A DNA stretch of 64,000 nt, from contig DASYWW010000040.1 of assembly GCA_035935655.1 (NCBI GenBank), positions 62,001 through 126,000 of the forward strand. Reading direction: 5' to 3'. Below are positions 44,389 through 54,119 of this stretch, one piece after another. The notes beneath the pieces were generated by a model. It made no database searches, had not been told where the DNA came from, and saw only the letters and a list, made by a program, of their open reading frames with translations. Source of the stretch: Candidatus Bathyarchaeia archaeon. GTDB lineage: Archaea > Thermoproteota > Bathyarchaeia > 40CM-2-53-6. Numbering within the stretch: the first letter of the stretch is position 1; every line of letters begins with the position of its first letter. Position numbers and translations under genes: made by a program.

Positions 44389-45102
44389 CTATGTAGGAAT
44401 TTTCAGTTGTTCGTTCTCGTGTGAGTAAATGTAAACTGGATTCTCTATCCGTCGCAATAGATCGATTGATTCCAATCCTTGGGCGGTACTGTATATCATT
44501 CCGGTGATGTTTCGTTTCTCGATGTTTTCTGGCAGAGGAGCAGCATCCCCCGCATAGACCAGGTTCCGGTTCTTCCACTTCACAACAACCGACTGGTGCC
44601 CTACGGTGTGGCCTGGTGTTGGGACGATCTCCACCCCGTCCTCAATCGTGTATTTTCCCCGTAGTGGCACGATTTCTCCGTCGGTGTCAAAGAATTCTCG
44701 CAGGTAACTTACACGCATGAATCTGTCTGGGAAGTATGCGTACCGGACCTCGTCCGTTTGTTCAAGAAACTTTGCGTTGGGAAAGAGAAGATTGTTTCCA
44801 CAGTGATCAAAATGCAGATGAGTATTCACCACCAAAGTAATGTCGCTGGGTTCCAGTCCAGCCTTCTTCAACGATAATCGTAATTGTTCTTCTTTGGTCC
44901 TGATTACCTCGTGGAATTTCTCGTATTTCGGTGGCAGGGTCCCGATTCCGGTGTCGACTAGAATATTGTCTTTGTCTGTTCGTATCAGCAGCGGTTTGAG
45001 TGCTGCCTTGTACTTTATTCCTTGATATTTGCCGAATACGAGAAAGCTCTTGTCGAGCGTGAAATATCCATCTGTGAGCAGTCTTACGTCGATGACGGTC
45101 AA
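44389..45102 (-). CDS. Metallo-beta-lactamase-fold hydrolase, lactonase-like
   Basis: 237 residues. Motif HxHxDH in VVNTHLHFDHCGNNLLF, with VPTPGHTVGHQSVV and LVYAGDAAPLPEN. The order and length fit N-acyl-homoserine lactonase relatives (dinuclear zinc). It could open lactones such as gluconolactone or homoserine lactones; the latter would be quorum quenching. No nearby gene settles the substrate. Confidence 0.85.
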   Translation of the reverse strand: MTVIDVRLLTDGYFTLDKSFLVFGKYQGIKYKAALKPLLIRTDKDNILVDTGIGTLPPKYEKFHEVIRTKEEQLRLSLKKAGLEPSDITLVVNTHLHFDHCGNNLLFPNAKFLEQTDEVRYAYFPDRFMRVSYLREFFDTDGEIVPLRGKYTIEDGVEIVPTPGHTVGHQSVVVKWKNRNLVYAGDAAPLPENIEKRNITGMIYSTAQGLESIDLLRRIENPVYIYSHENEQLKIPT

Positions 45103-45193
45103 CCGGACTCGTGTCTGGAGTCTGATTCAAAGGCTATAAATTATCCAGGTCGAAATCCTTCAAATCTGGTCCGGACAAGTTATCAAGAGATTC

Positions 45194-47203
45194 TTGGAGC
45201 AGTTGGCCGACTTGGTTGGAACGAGTCTCAGGCGAAAGCCTCTCTGGATTCCTTCTAGTGAACGAGTAAAACAGGCCAATCTCACCCGCTTTCTAGCACA
45301 CGCCAACAAAAAGTATGCCCTGAGCCTCAGATCCTATCCTGAACTCTACAGATGGTCAATAGAGAAACCGACGGACTTTTGGTCCGCGATGTGGGACTAT
45401 GGAGAGATCGCATCCACGAAAAAATTTCAGGCAGTTGTTGATGATCTCCGCAAGTTCCCGGGGGCCAACTGGTTTCCTGGGGCCAGACTCAACTTTGCCG
45501 AGAATCTTCTGAGATTCAGAGATGAAAGGATCGCCCTCATCTCACGGTCAGAGGGACGAGATCGTTCGAGTCTTACCTACTCCGGCCTATACACGCGAGT
45601 CGCGCGAGTAGCGAACGGTCTACGTGAGACAGGAGTACGAGCTGGTGACCGAGTAGGAGGCTACTTGCCGAACATAGAGGAAGCGGCGATCGCAATGTTG
45701 GCCACTACCAGTATCGGAGCCGTCTGGGCGTGCTGCGGCGCGGAACTCGGCTCAGGCGCCGTGTTGGATAGGTTTGGTCAGATCAAACCGAAAGTACTGT
45801 TCGCCGTTGATGGCTACGTCTACAAGGGCAAGAAATTCGACATTTCGCCTAACGTCAAGAATGTGGCGGACGGCGTCCCTTCGCTCGAAAAGATAGTTAT
45901 GGTCCCCAACTCGGGAGCCGAATCTGGCATCGGCCAACCTGTCAACTCTGTTAGGTTCGATGAATTCGGATCGGGCAACGCGACAGGCAACATTCGGTTT
46001 GAGCAATTACCCTCAGATCATCCCGTGTACATCATGTTCACATCTGGGACGACAGGGAAGCCGAAGTGCATGGTTCAAGGTGCTGCAGGGGTCTTGCTAA
46101 ATCAGTTGAAGGAGACGCAACTCCACGCTGATGTGAAGAAGGGCGATATGATCACATACATTAGCTCGCCGAGTTGGATGATGTGGAACTGGCTGATGAG
46201 CTGCTTGGCGACCGGTGCGACTCTGGTTTTGCACGATGGAAATCCTCTCTACCCTGAATGGGACACAATGTGGAAGCTGGTTCAGGAAGAAAAGCTCACG
46301 ATCCTGGGATGCAGTGCCAGTTATCTCAATCATCTCAGAGGAATCGGCGCGAAACCAAGCAAGGATTACGACTTATCATCGCTTAGAGAGATTTCCCAAA
46401 CCGGTTCCCCTCTGTCCACGGAGGGGTTCGAATGGGTCTACAAGGAAGTCAAGGCCGACCTGCATCTCAACTCGATCAGCGGAGGTACAGACATCAATGG
46501 TTGTTTCGCTGGCGGAGTCCCAGTTCTCCCCGTCTTTGGAGGTGAGCTGCAGGCGCCGGGGCTCGGGATGAAGATCAGCGTGTACGACGAGAATGGGGAG
46601 CCCGTTGTTGATAGGATGGGCGAGCTGGTCTGCGAGGCTCCAACCCCCTCTATGCCGTTATACTTCTGGGACGACCCTAAAGGTGAGAAATACCGCGAGG
46701 CCTACTTCGAGTACTATCGCGCTAAGGGGAAGAATGTTTGGAGGCACGGCGACTACGTGATGGTCCACGGCGACACGGGTGGTTACACGTTCTATGGACG
46801 TTCTGACGCGGTGATAAAGGCCTCCGGGGTTCGGGTTGGTACATCGGAAATCTACAATGTTGTTGAGAAACTACCTGAAGTCGCCGACAGTCTCGCAGTA
46901 GGCCAGAACTGGGCAGGAGATCAGAGAATCATCCTCTTCGTCAAGCTCTCCCCGAACCACAAGCTTACGGAGGACCTGAAGGAGAAGATCAAGAGAGCGA
47001 TTCGGGCTGAGGCTTCACCGAAGCATGTTCCTGCTCTGATCTTGGAAGTGCCCGATATTCCCTACACTCTCAACATGAAGAAAGTTGAGGTTGCCGTCGC
47101 GAATATTGTAAACAATAGACCTGTCACAAATCGCGATGCTCTAGCGAACCCCGAATCCCTCGACTTCTATACACAGCTACTTCCACAACTGCGCGGAGGA
47201 TAG
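45194..47203 (+). CDS. Acetoacetyl-CoA synthetase
   Basis: 669 residues, TTG start. PLWIPSSERVKQANLTRFLA and SYPELYRWSIEKPTDFW are specific to this enzyme within the acyl-CoA synthetase family. The P-loop is YIMFTSGTTGKPKCMVQG, and FYGRSDAVIKASGVRVGTSE completes the site. It activates acetoacetate to acetoacetyl-CoA with ATP. Together with the thiolase it could support ketone body or polyhydroxybutyrate turnover or feed sterol/isoprenoid precursors. Confidence 0.92.
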   Translation: MEQLADLVGTSLRRKPLWIPSSERVKQANLTRFLAHANKKYALSLRSYPELYRWSIEKPTDFWSAMWDYGEIASTKKFQAVVDDLRKFPGANWFPGARLNFAENLLRFRDERIALISRSEGRDRSSLTYSGLYTRVARVANGLRETGVRAGDRVGGYLPNIEEAAIAMLATTSIGAVWACCGAELGSGAVLDRFGQIKPKVLFAVDGYVYKGKKFDISPNVKNVADGVPSLEKIVMVPNSGAESGIGQPVNSVRFDEFGSGNATGNIRFEQLPSDHPVYIMFTSGTTGKPKCMVQGAAGVLLNQLKETQLHADVKKGDMITYISSPSWMMWNWLMSCLATGATLVLHDGNPLYPEWDTMWKLVQEEKLTILGCSASYLNHLRGIGAKPSKDYDLSSLREISQTGSPLSTEGFEWVYKEVKADLHLNSISGGTDINGCFAGGVPVLPVFGGELQAPGLGMKISVYDENGEPVVDRMGELVCEAPTPSMPLYFWDDPKGEKYREAYFEYYRAKGKNVWRHGDYVMVHGDTGGYTFYGRSDAVIKASGVRVGTSEIYNVVEKLPEVADSLAVGQNWAGDQRIILFVKLSPNHKLTEDLKEKIKRAIRAEASPKHVPALILEVPDIPYTLNMKKVEVAVANIVNNRPVTNRDALANPESLDFYTQLLPQLRGG

Positions 47204-47210
47204 GGCAACC

Positions 47211-47762
47211 ATGAAAGACGCCATCGATGTTTCAATCCGACCGTATACTGAAGGAGACCTCTGGCTGTTGGAGAGCACACTCGGAAACCCAGGTCAAATG
47301 GTGCATTTGAACGGGCCGGAAAGTATGGAACAGATCCGGAAGCGTCACAACAAATTCCTTGCGATGTCTGTGGACCCGCACGCTGGATGCCAGTTCACGA
47401 TTTTGGCCGGCTCTCTTAATTCCCCGGCCGGTAATGTTGGATATTGGGAAAGCGAATGGAAAGGCAAGACTGGGTGGGAGATGGGGTGGTTCGTGCTACC
47501 CCAATTTCAAGGGCGTGGAATCGCAACTGTGGCGACTAGACTGGTCATAGACTTGATTACCAAGCTTGAGAGTCATAAATTCGTCTTCGCATTTCCTTCG
47601 GTGGAGAATCACCAATCTAATGCCATCTGTAGAAAGCTCGGATTCATACTAACCGATCAAGTTAGTTCCGAGTATCCGCCGGGTAGCAAACGCTTGTTGC
47701 GCTGCAATATTTGGATACTCACTCTTCCGGTCAGTGGAATGGATGCGTCGGCGACGAGTTAG
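47211..47762 (+). CDS. GNAT-family N-acetyltransferase
   Basis: 183 residues: DVSIRPYTEGDLWLLESTLG, WEMGWFVLPQFQGRGIATVA (acetyl-CoA loop), and NHQSNAICRKLGFILTDQ, the ribosomal-protein/aminoglycoside-type GNAT pattern. It starts 7 nt after acetoacetyl-CoA synthetase, so it is probably co-transcribed. Substrate unknown. Confidence 0.87.
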   Translation: MKDAIDVSIRPYTEGDLWLLESTLGNPGQMVHLNGPESMEQIRKRHNKFLAMSVDPHAGCQFTILAGSLNSPAGNVGYWESEWKGKTGWEMGWFVLPQFQGRGIATVATRLVIDLITKLESHKFVFAFPSVENHQSNAICRKLGFILTDQVSSEYPPGSKRLLRCNIWILTLPVSGMDASATS

Positions 47763-47881
47763 GAGGAGGGACGTTCTCAGGGTCGGCTTGAATTCCCGTG
47801 GGGGCAAAATGACGCGGGAGAGTGAAAGAGAATCAACCGAGTTTTTGTAGTTGGAAGATTACGTCTTCTCAACTGAAGACG

Positions 47882-48628
47882 TTACAGAACCCGAAAGAGG
47901 TAGATTGCCCAGCCGAGGGCGTCCCTTCCCCATTTGAGATAGGATTCTCTCTCCTTCGAATCGCGTGCCAGCAGTTCTTCGCGATCTCGGTCCTCGGGAT
48001 GAGCAAGCGCGTATTCGGCTGCAGTGGACCAATGAAGCCCTTCTGTCCGGTCCCAATCTTCCTGGCTGCTGACGATTGTGTAGACAAGCCTCAGTCCCTC
48101 CGACTCTCCGGTTGAAACATTTCCGTGATGTGTGTCGAAAGCGTCAGCCAACAATCCTTCAGACCGAAGGTATTCTTGTGGAGGATTTGTACGCCAGAAC
48201 GGTTCGCCGACCATTACGAATCCGGATGGCCTCGTCATTCCGCCAAGAGCTCTGACAGTGTTTCTGTAGCCATCGTAAATCCATGTGGCCCCTATGCACA
48301 TGGCTAGGTCTGAGGATTCTCGACTCTCAGGCTTGTACTGGGCCCCGTCCATTTCCAGGAACCTCAGGTCCGCCTGCGGAACGCGCTGACGTTTCCGCTT
48401 CTCAGCTTCTCGTACACAATATGGAGATTTGTCGATTCCTATGCCTTTGATGTGGTACTTCTCGGCTAGCCTGATCAGCATCTCTCCCTTCCCGCATCCG
48501 ATGTCTATGACCCTAGCATTCGGCTTCAGTTCCAGCAGATCATACAAACGCTCGAGTTTATTCTCATCTACAGGGTTCATCACGGAGTGGCGCTTGTGTA
48601 TGATATCGTAGTACTTCCAGCGGTCCAT
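47882..48628 (-). CDS. Class I SAM-dependent methyltransferase
   Basis: 248 residues: NARVIDIGCGKGEMLIRLAE (SAM loop), GIGIDKSPYCVREAEKR, FLEMDGAQYKPE, LAMCIGATWIYDGY. The N-terminal motif MNPVDENKLERLYDLLELKP is often seen in small-molecule methyltransferases. Substrate unknown. The region 47763-47881 is short and empty. Confidence 0.88.
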   Translation of the reverse strand: MDRWKYYDIIHKRHSVMNPVDENKLERLYDLLELKPNARVIDIGCGKGEMLIRLAEKYHIKGIGIDKSPYCVREAEKRKRQRVPQADLRFLEMDGAQYKPESRESSDLAMCIGATWIYDGYRNTVRALGGMTRPSGFVMVGEPFWRTNPPQEYLRSEGLLADAFDTHHGNVSTGESEGLRLVYTIVSSQEDWDRTEGLHWSTAAEYALAHPEDRDREELLARDSKERESYLKWGRDALGWAIYLFRVL

Positions 48629-48654
48629 GACAGGAATAACCTCTTGATTCTACG

Positions 48655-49188
48655 CTATTCTAAGAAGCATAGCTTGTCTCCCGCCTTCACCAACGCGCCC
48701 GATTGAACGTAGACCTCTTTCACGATTCCAGTCTTTGGCGCCGCGATCTCGTTTTCCATCTTCATCGCCTCCAGAGTAGCTAGCGGCTGGCCCTTGTTTA
48801 CCGATGTGTTGGGAGACACTTTCAAGGAGACGATTCTCCCACTCATAGGCGCAGTTATCACAACAGGCCCAAGAACTGTTTCAGTCTCTCCCGCATTTCG
48901 AACTGATTGCTCTCTTCCGACTATGCTGACCTTGATCAGTCTTCCGTTTAGTCGAATAAGATAGCTGCTTCCATCGCGCTCTTCTTCCTTTCTAGCGATC
49001 AGGACCTTTCCATTGATACTCGCAACGAGATCTGGTTGGTCAATTGTCGGCTCACGGAGCATGCGAACGCTCAGCTCTTGATCGTTGATTTTGATCTCTT
49101 GAGTTGAACCCCGCTCTTCGAGCTGTGCAACGAGCCAGGTTTTTCCGCTGACCGTGAGTTCGTTGATCTGCTTAGAGTCCTTCGACAA
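48655..49188 (-). CDS. Biotin carboxyl carrier protein of acyl-CoA carboxylase
   Basis: 177 residues. The C-terminal biotinyl domain carries the lysine of LATLEAMKMENEIAAPKTG, preceded by APMSGRIVSLKVSPNTSVNK. The N-terminal part (residues 1-100) has beta strands and matches the linker/BCCP-like domain of archaeal carriers. It overlaps the biotin carboxylase gene by 17 nt. Biotin is attached by the BirA encoded three genes upstream. Confidence 0.93.
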   Translation of the reverse strand: MSKDSKQINELTVSGKTWLVAQLEERGSTQEIKINDQELSVRMLREPTIDQPDLVASINGKVLIARKEEERDGSSYLIRLNGRLIKVSIVGREQSVRNAGETETVLGPVVITAPMSGRIVSLKVSPNTSVNKGQPLATLEAMKMENEIAAPKTGIVKEVYVQSGALVKAGDKLCFLE

Positions 49189-50686
49189 ACAAGGGTTGCC
49201 TCAGTGTTGGTTCTTTCTGGAACGTGTTTCGCCATCTTGTCTGACTGTTCTGCAATGGTGATTTGCTTGTTCCAAAGAGTGGGTAGTTTGCAGTCAAATA
49301 CAGCATAGCAATTTCCTCCATTGACAGCCGTGGCTTGAAGTTCCACGCGGAGAACTTGTTGTCGAGGAGTTGAGTATGGTAGTCACCGCGGACAAAGGCT
49401 TTGTCTTGAAGTATGGTTTGATGGAGAGGAATCGTAGTTTCGACCCCGGTTATGATAGTCTCGCTCAAGGCGCCTTTGAGTCTTTGAATCGCCTCTTCTC
49501 TGGTTCGGCCATGTGAAGCAATTTTCGCGATGAGTGAATCATAGTATTCCGGGATGACAGCTCCGTCGATCATGGCTGTGTCGACCCTGATACCAGGGCC
49601 TCCTGGTGGGACAAACTCTTCTATGCGACCGGGCGAGGGAGCAAAGTTTCTCGACGGATCTTCTGCATTGATTCTGCAGTTCATCGCCGCACCGTTGAAC
49701 TCGACCTCTTTTTGCGAGAGCCTGAGACTCTCTCCGTCTGCGATTCGGATTTGCTGCTCTACAATGTCTACTCCGGTAACCATTTCTGTGATGAGGTGTT
49801 CTACCTGGATTCGTTTGTTTATCTCGAGATAATAGAACTCGCCACGCGATGATCGGACAAACTCTACCGTTCCCGCATTTTCATACTTCGTTGCTTTAGC
49901 GATTTTCAAGGCCAGCGAAACTAGCTTTTTCCTTGATGCAGAATCGAGCCGGGGCGCGGGAGTCTCTTCAAGGATTTTCTGGTGTCGTCTCTGAAGCGAG
50001 CATTCTCGCTCACCTAGGTGGACGAGTTGTCCTCTCGGCCCGGCAATTATTTGGACTTCAATATGTCGAGGGTTGACCAGATGCTTTTCCAGATACAGTT
50101 CTGAACGGCCGAAGGCTCCCTTCGCCTCGGAAGCAGCAAGATCGAAGGATCCTCGCAATTCACTCGCTGCCTTGACAATGCGCATGCCTCTCCCGCCGCC
50201 TCCAAAGGAGGCTTTGACCAACACGGGGAAGCCCAATCGGCGGGCTTCATCTTCAGCCTCGTCAGCCGTCTCTAGCTGACGTTTCGACCCGGGAATCGTA
50301 GGCACGCCAGCCCGATCTGCGGCCTCCCTTGACTCGAACTTGTTCGCAGCCGAAGCCAGAATCTTACTTCTAGGTCCAATGAAAACGAGCCCTGCTTCCT
50401 CGCATTCCCGTGCAAACTGGGGATTTTCAGCCAGGAATCCATACCCGGGATGCACTGCTCCCGCTTTGGAGGCCTTCGCAACCTTGACTATCTTGGGAAT
50501 ATTGAGGTAGCTTTCAGAGGGCCGTCCAGGCCCGATGTTGTAAGCCTCGTCGGCAAGAATTACGTGCTGAGATTCGAGATCACTATCTGAGTAGACTGCA
50601 ACAGTCTTGATTCCGAGTTTCCTACAAGTGCGTATGATTCTGACGGCGATTTCTCCACGGTTCGCGATGAGGATCTTTCTGAACAT
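49172..50686 (-). CDS. Biotin carboxylase subunit of acyl-CoA carboxylase
   Basis: 504 residues. ATP-grasp enzyme: KILIANRGEIAVRIIRTCRK, VHPGYGFLAENPQFARECEE, ASFGGGGRGMRIVKAASELR (ATP loop), RHIEVQIIAGPRGQLVHLGE, ECSLQRRHQKILEETPAP, and EINKRIQVEHLITE. It carboxylates the biotin of the carrier with bicarbonate and ATP. Organised as separate BC, BCCP and CT proteins, as in other archaea. Confidence 0.95.
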   Translation of the reverse strand: MFRKILIANRGEIAVRIIRTCRKLGIKTVAVYSDSDLESQHVILADEAYNIGPGRPSESYLNIPKIVKVAKASKAGAVHPGYGFLAENPQFARECEEAGLVFIGPRSKILASAANKFESREAADRAGVPTIPGSKRQLETADEAEDEARRLGFPVLVKASFGGGGRGMRIVKAASELRGSFDLAASEAKGAFGRSELYLEKHLVNPRHIEVQIIAGPRGQLVHLGERECSLQRRHQKILEETPAPRLDSASRKKLVSLALKIAKATKYENAGTVEFVRSSRGEFYYLEINKRIQVEHLITEMVTGVDIVEQQIRIADGESLRLSQKEVEFNGAAMNCRINAEDPSRNFAPSPGRIEEFVPPGGPGIRVDTAMIDGAVIPEYYDSLIAKIASHGRTREEAIQRLKGALSETIITGVETTIPLHQTILQDKAFVRGDYHTQLLDNKFSAWNFKPRLSMEEIAMLYLTANYPLFGTSKSPLQNSQTRWRNTFQKEPTLRQPLFVEGL

Positions 50687-50701
50687 CGGTCCGGGTCCAG
50701 G

Positions 50702-52249
50702 CTAGAGTGGAATGTTACCGTGCTTTCGTGGAGGGCGCGCTTCCCTCTTTGTCTTCACCGATTCGAGATATTTGATCAATACTTCCCGAGTCTCCGAGGG
50801 CTCGATGACATCGTCAACGTATCCCCTTCCAGCAGCAATGTACGGGTTGCTGAATCTTTCACGATATTCCTTGACAAGCTTCCGTTTCTCTGCGACGACG
50901 TCTTTCGCTTTGGCGATTTCGTTGCGGAAGATTATGTTGATCGCTGCATCAGGACCCATTACAGCTATCTCGGCAGATGGCCAAGCAAGATTCACATCAG
51001 CTCTGATGTGCTTGCTTCCAAGCACGTCATATGCACCACCATACGCCTTTCTTATGATGACGGTAAGTTTTGGAACAGACGCTTCGCAGTAGGCATAGAG
51101 GAGCTTGGATCCGTGGCGAATTATCCCGTCGTGCTCCTGGTCTATCCCAGGCAAGAACCCAGGCACATCAACGAGAGTTAGTATCGGGATGTTGAAAGCA
51201 TCACTGAACCTGACAAAACGTGCAGCCTTGACGGAGGAATCAATGTCAAGAGTCCCTGCGTTAACTTTAGGCTGGTTCGCAACGACTCCAATCGAGTATC
51301 CGTTGAGTCGGGCGAGTCCGATGACGATGTTCTGAGCCCAGAGAGGTTGTATCTCGAACAGTTCACTGCCGTCAACTATCCGGGTTATGACATCCCGGAT
51401 ATCGTACGCCCTATCCGGATTGTCAGGCAGAACATCGTTGAGCTCACTCTTGTCCCCGACAGGGGGTCTAGGCTTGGCTCTAGGGGGGTCTTCGGTGTTG
51501 TTGGATGGGATGAAGCTCAATAATTTCCGGATTTGCTGTAATCCTTCCTGTTCGTTCTGTGCGAAAAAGTGCGCGACTCCACTCTTCGTGTTGTGAAGTC
51601 TCGCCCCTCCAAGCTCTTCGAAGCTAACGTCCTCGTTTAGAACAGCCTTGATCACATCGGGTCCGGTTATGAACATGTAACTCGTCTTGTCGACCATGAT
51701 CGTGAAATCGGTCATGGCAGGAGAATACACGGCGCCTCCCGCGCAGGGGCCCATTACAGCTGAAATCTGGGGTATGACTCCGGACGCCAGAACGTTTCGG
51801 AAGAAAATCTCAGCATAACCACCCAGACTGACGACCCCCTCTTGGATTCTGGCCCCGCCCGAGTCGTTAATCCCGATAACCGGGACCCCGGTCTTGAGCG
51901 CTAGATCCATGATCTTCGTGACCTTCCTCGCGAACATTTCTCCCAGAGAGCCACCGAAGACGGTGAAGTCGTGAGAAAAAACGTATACAGTTCTAGCATC
52001 AATCTTTGCGTGACCCGTAACAACTCCATCGCCGAGAATCTTCTTCTCAGCCATGCCGAAGTCAGAGGTCTGATGGACTACGAACCGGTCCATCTCCACA
52101 AAACTGCCGGGATCGACCAGAGCGACAATTCTCTCTCTGGCGGTCATTTTTCCCTTAGAATGCTGATCCTCGACCTTGTCCCTGCCGCCGCCTTCTTCAG
52201 ATTTTTCCCGGAGGTCGTTGAGCTCTTTCGACATTTCCTTCATCGTCAT
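50702..52249 (-). CDS. Carboxyltransferase subunit of acetyl/propionyl-CoA carboxylase
   Basis: About 515 residues from ATG 52249 ([17 protein letters not shown]). Features: [79 protein letters not shown], and [20 protein letters not shown]. It transfers CO2 from biotin to acetyl- or propionyl-CoA. Such enzymes serve autotrophic 3-hydroxypropionate cycles or propionate metabolism in archaea; which applies here is not decided by sequence. A start at 52306 is less likely. Confidence 0.93.
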   Translation of the reverse strand: MTMKEMSKELNDLREKSEEGGGRDKVEDQHSKGKMTARERIVALVDPGSFVEMDRFVVHQTSDFGMAEKKILGDGVVTGHAKIDARTVYVFSHDFTVFGGSLGEMFARKVTKIMDLALKTGVPVIGINDSGGARIQEGVVSLGGYAEIFFRNVLASGVIPQISAVMGPCAGGAVYSPAMTDFTIMVDKTSYMFITGPDVIKAVLNEDVSFEELGGARLHNTKSGVAHFFAQNEQEGLQQIRKLLSFIPSNNTEDPPRAKPRPPVGDKSELNDVLPDNPDRAYDIRDVITRIVDGSELFEIQPLWAQNIVIGLARLNGYSIGVVANQPKVNAGTLDIDSSVKAARFVRFSDAFNIPILTLVDVPGFLPGIDQEHDGIIRHGSKLLYAYCEASVPKLTVIIRKAYGGAYDVLGSKHIRADVNLAWPSAEIAVMGPDAAINIIFRNEIAKAKDVVAEKRKLVKEYRERFSNPYIAAGRGYVDDVIEPSETREVLIKYLESVKTKREARPPRKHGNIPL

Positions 52250-52302
52250 GGTCGATTGGAACCCGCTGGAGAGGCCTCTCGTATTAAAGCACGGAAGCAG
52301 GT

Positions 52303-53013
52303 TCAAGCGTGTAGTCGCAAAGTTCCATCAGCAACTCTCACGTTCCCCGTCAACGTTCGGATAATGATGCTCCCGTCCGGGTTGACTCCAACCGATTTTC
52401 CACGGACGATGCCACTGCCGGTATCGATTGTCACCGGGTTCAGTCGATGGGCACAGTGCTGCCACCAATCTGCTATAACCGCTTTTTCGTCCCGGAGACT
52501 CTCGTGCCGCCCTTCCAAAACAGTCAGAATCGAGCTAAGCATCCTTTCCAAATTGAATCGCTTCCCGGTAGCCAGGAAAATCGAGGTTGCTCCAGTAGGG
52601 AGCTCTTTGGAAGTTAAGTTCACGTTAAGGCCGACGCCAACGATTGCGTATTCTAGGTCTGGACCATTGATCTTCGTCTCGATGAGTATACCCGCCAGTT
52701 TTTTCCATCGGACCACAAGGTCGTTTGGCCACTTTACATCTGATTGGACCCCGCACGCCTCCTCGATTCCTTTTCGAAGCCCATTGGCGAACAAGAACTG
52801 GAGAAGTGGGATCCGATTAACAGGCATCCTTGGTCTGATGATAATCGAGAACCATAAGCCGCCTTTAGGCGATTTCCAGGTTCGTCCAGATCGGCCTCTG
52901 CCTTGTGTCTGAAGCCCTGAGATTACTATGGTCCATTCCGGGGCCCCTTCTTCGGCGAGGGTCCTGGCCTTATTGTTAGTTGAGGAGACTCGTTTGTATC
53001 TGATTATCTTCAG
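52303..53013 (-). CDS. birA: Biotin-protein ligase BirA (CTG start)
   Basis: The frame is open upstream of ATG 52827 and covers the essential N-terminal motif: [39 protein letters not shown], then [20 protein letters not shown] and VGVGLNVNL. The first usual start would delete the GRGRxGR loop. CTG 53011-53013 gives (M)[10 protein letters not shown], the normal family start, with about 236 residues. No ATG, GTG or TTG lies between it and the previous stop. It biotinylates the carrier encoded downstream, and is in the same transcription unit. Confidence 0.9.
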   Translation of the reverse strand: MKIIRYKRVSSTNNKARTLAEEGAPEWTIVISGLQTQGRGRSGRTWKSPKGGLWFSIIIRPRMPVNRIPLLQFLFANGLRKGIEEACGVQSDVKWPNDLVVRWKKLAGILIETKINGPDLEYAIVGVGLNVNLTSKELPTGATSIFLATGKRFNLERMLSSILTVLEGRHESLRDEKAVIADWWQHCAHRLNPVTIDTGSGIVRGKSVGVNPDGSIIIRTLTGNVRVADGTLRLHA

Positions 53014-53049
53014 GCCGCAACCCCGTAGGGTCTGGCCTTTGACCCGGTT

Positions 53050-53733
53050 TTAGGTGTAATTCGTGCAGAGTGGTCTTAGGGCTTGCGGGAAGGGTAGCCA
53101 TCTGGTGTATATGTTATCGGCAAAATTAAGCGTTCTCATCTCGACCGATAATGCTCCCTCGTTGTCTTGATCACGGAACTCCAAGACGATGTCGGCGAAT
53201 CGCTTGACCATTTCGACCATCGACTTTTCATGAATATCCTCTTTTATCACGAGGATCGCAGTCCTCTTCCTAAGACGCATCCTCGAGGCGAACTGGCAGA
53301 AGAACGAGTAGAAGCTCTCAGGAGAACCGATGCTCTTGATGATATTGTCGAGAAAATCCCCCAGAATTACTTGCGCTCCCTCTCCCTGGGCAGCTTTTTC
53401 GATGAACAAATTAATCTCTAACAAGTTATCAGGAGAGATAATCTCTACATCAGTCGAGGGATGGGCCATGGAAGTTCCGTCAACGAAGGTGATCCATCCT
53501 ACCTTTCCAGTCCAGTCGGTGGAGAGCTCTTCCGGTGCAGTTGGTCCCAAAACGAGAGTGGGACAAGGGCCCTCAGGTCCGATTGCCTCTTTGAGGATCA
53601 GACTCATTGTTTCCTTGACGCTAACATTACCACGGACGCACACTACTACCAGCCGATACTGGTCGAGCGTTCCACGGTTGAGGAGTGGTTTTCCCTGGTC
53701 GAATCGCGTGAAGCTGAGTTTCCTTGCCGCCAT
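53050..53733 (-). CDS. RecA/KaiC-like fold protein without Walker A
   Basis: 227 residues: LVVVCVRGNVSVKETMSLIL, LVLGPTAPEELSTDWTGKVG, then strand-helix repeats (VQVILGDFLDNIIKSIG-like, FADIVLEFRDQDNEGALSVE). The topology resembles KaiC/GvpD-like domains but the phosphate-binding loop is absent, so ATPase activity is unlikely. It lies 37 nt upstream of birA and leads the carboxylase operon. Possibly a regulator of the operon; unproven. Confidence 0.6.
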   Translation of the reverse strand: MAARKLSFTRFDQGKPLLNRGTLDQYRLVVVCVRGNVSVKETMSLILKEAIGPEGPCPTLVLGPTAPEELSTDWTGKVGWITFVDGTSMAHPSTDVEIISPDNLLEINLFIEKAAQGEGAQVILGDFLDNIIKSIGSPESFYSFFCQFASRMRLRKRTAILVIKEDIHEKSMVEMVKRFADIVLEFRDQDNEGALSVEMRTLNFADNIYTRWLPFPQALRPLCTNYT

Positions 53734-53884
53734 TTTTTTTCTGACCTTCCTTGGGAAGCTACCTTTTTCTCGGAATCCAAGTAACTAGAGCTACCTTTTT
53801 CGACCTTTTCGATAGTCTATGTGTCCTTATTACCGGATTCCGTAGATTTGGTAGTTTCATAGTCTCCCCTTCGGCAAAGGCTAT

Positions 53885-54119
53885 GCATATAAGACTTTAC
53901 CATCTCTCGGTAATCCAGTAGGGAACTTTCCTACGAGAAAAAGTATGAAGCTAGACCCGCTCAGGAAACGGGCGGGTCACCCCTCATTTTCGAGGACGCG
54001 TGAAGATTAAAGTCCCCGGCTCTACCTAAAGGAAGAGTACTCCTTTCCGCCAACCTTTCTTTTTCTGTAAATATTTTTCCTGTTAACTAAACCATGACCC
54101 CCGGGGGGGGTCTGTTTTT
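53885..54119 (+). ncRNA. Candidate structured non-coding RNA with terminator
   Basis: A TATA box (gcatataag, 53885-53893) is followed at the right distance by four successive hairpins: GTAGG/CCTAC (53918-53934), GACCCGC/GCGGGTC (53954-53978), CCTC/GAGG (53982-53995) and AAAGGA/TCCTTT (54028-54046). The GC-rich hairpin plus TGTTTTT at 54096-54118 would end the transcript, giving about 200 nt. There is a 21-codon frame at 53944 (MKLDPLRKRAGHPSFSRTRE), so a short peptide is an alternative. No known RNA family is recognised. Confidence 0.4.

Noticed and set aside
49956-49966. GGGGCGCGGGA matching the GC-rich repeat core
   Set aside because: It lies in conserved biotin carboxylase coding sequence (EETPAPRL) and no hairpin or further similarity is present; chance.
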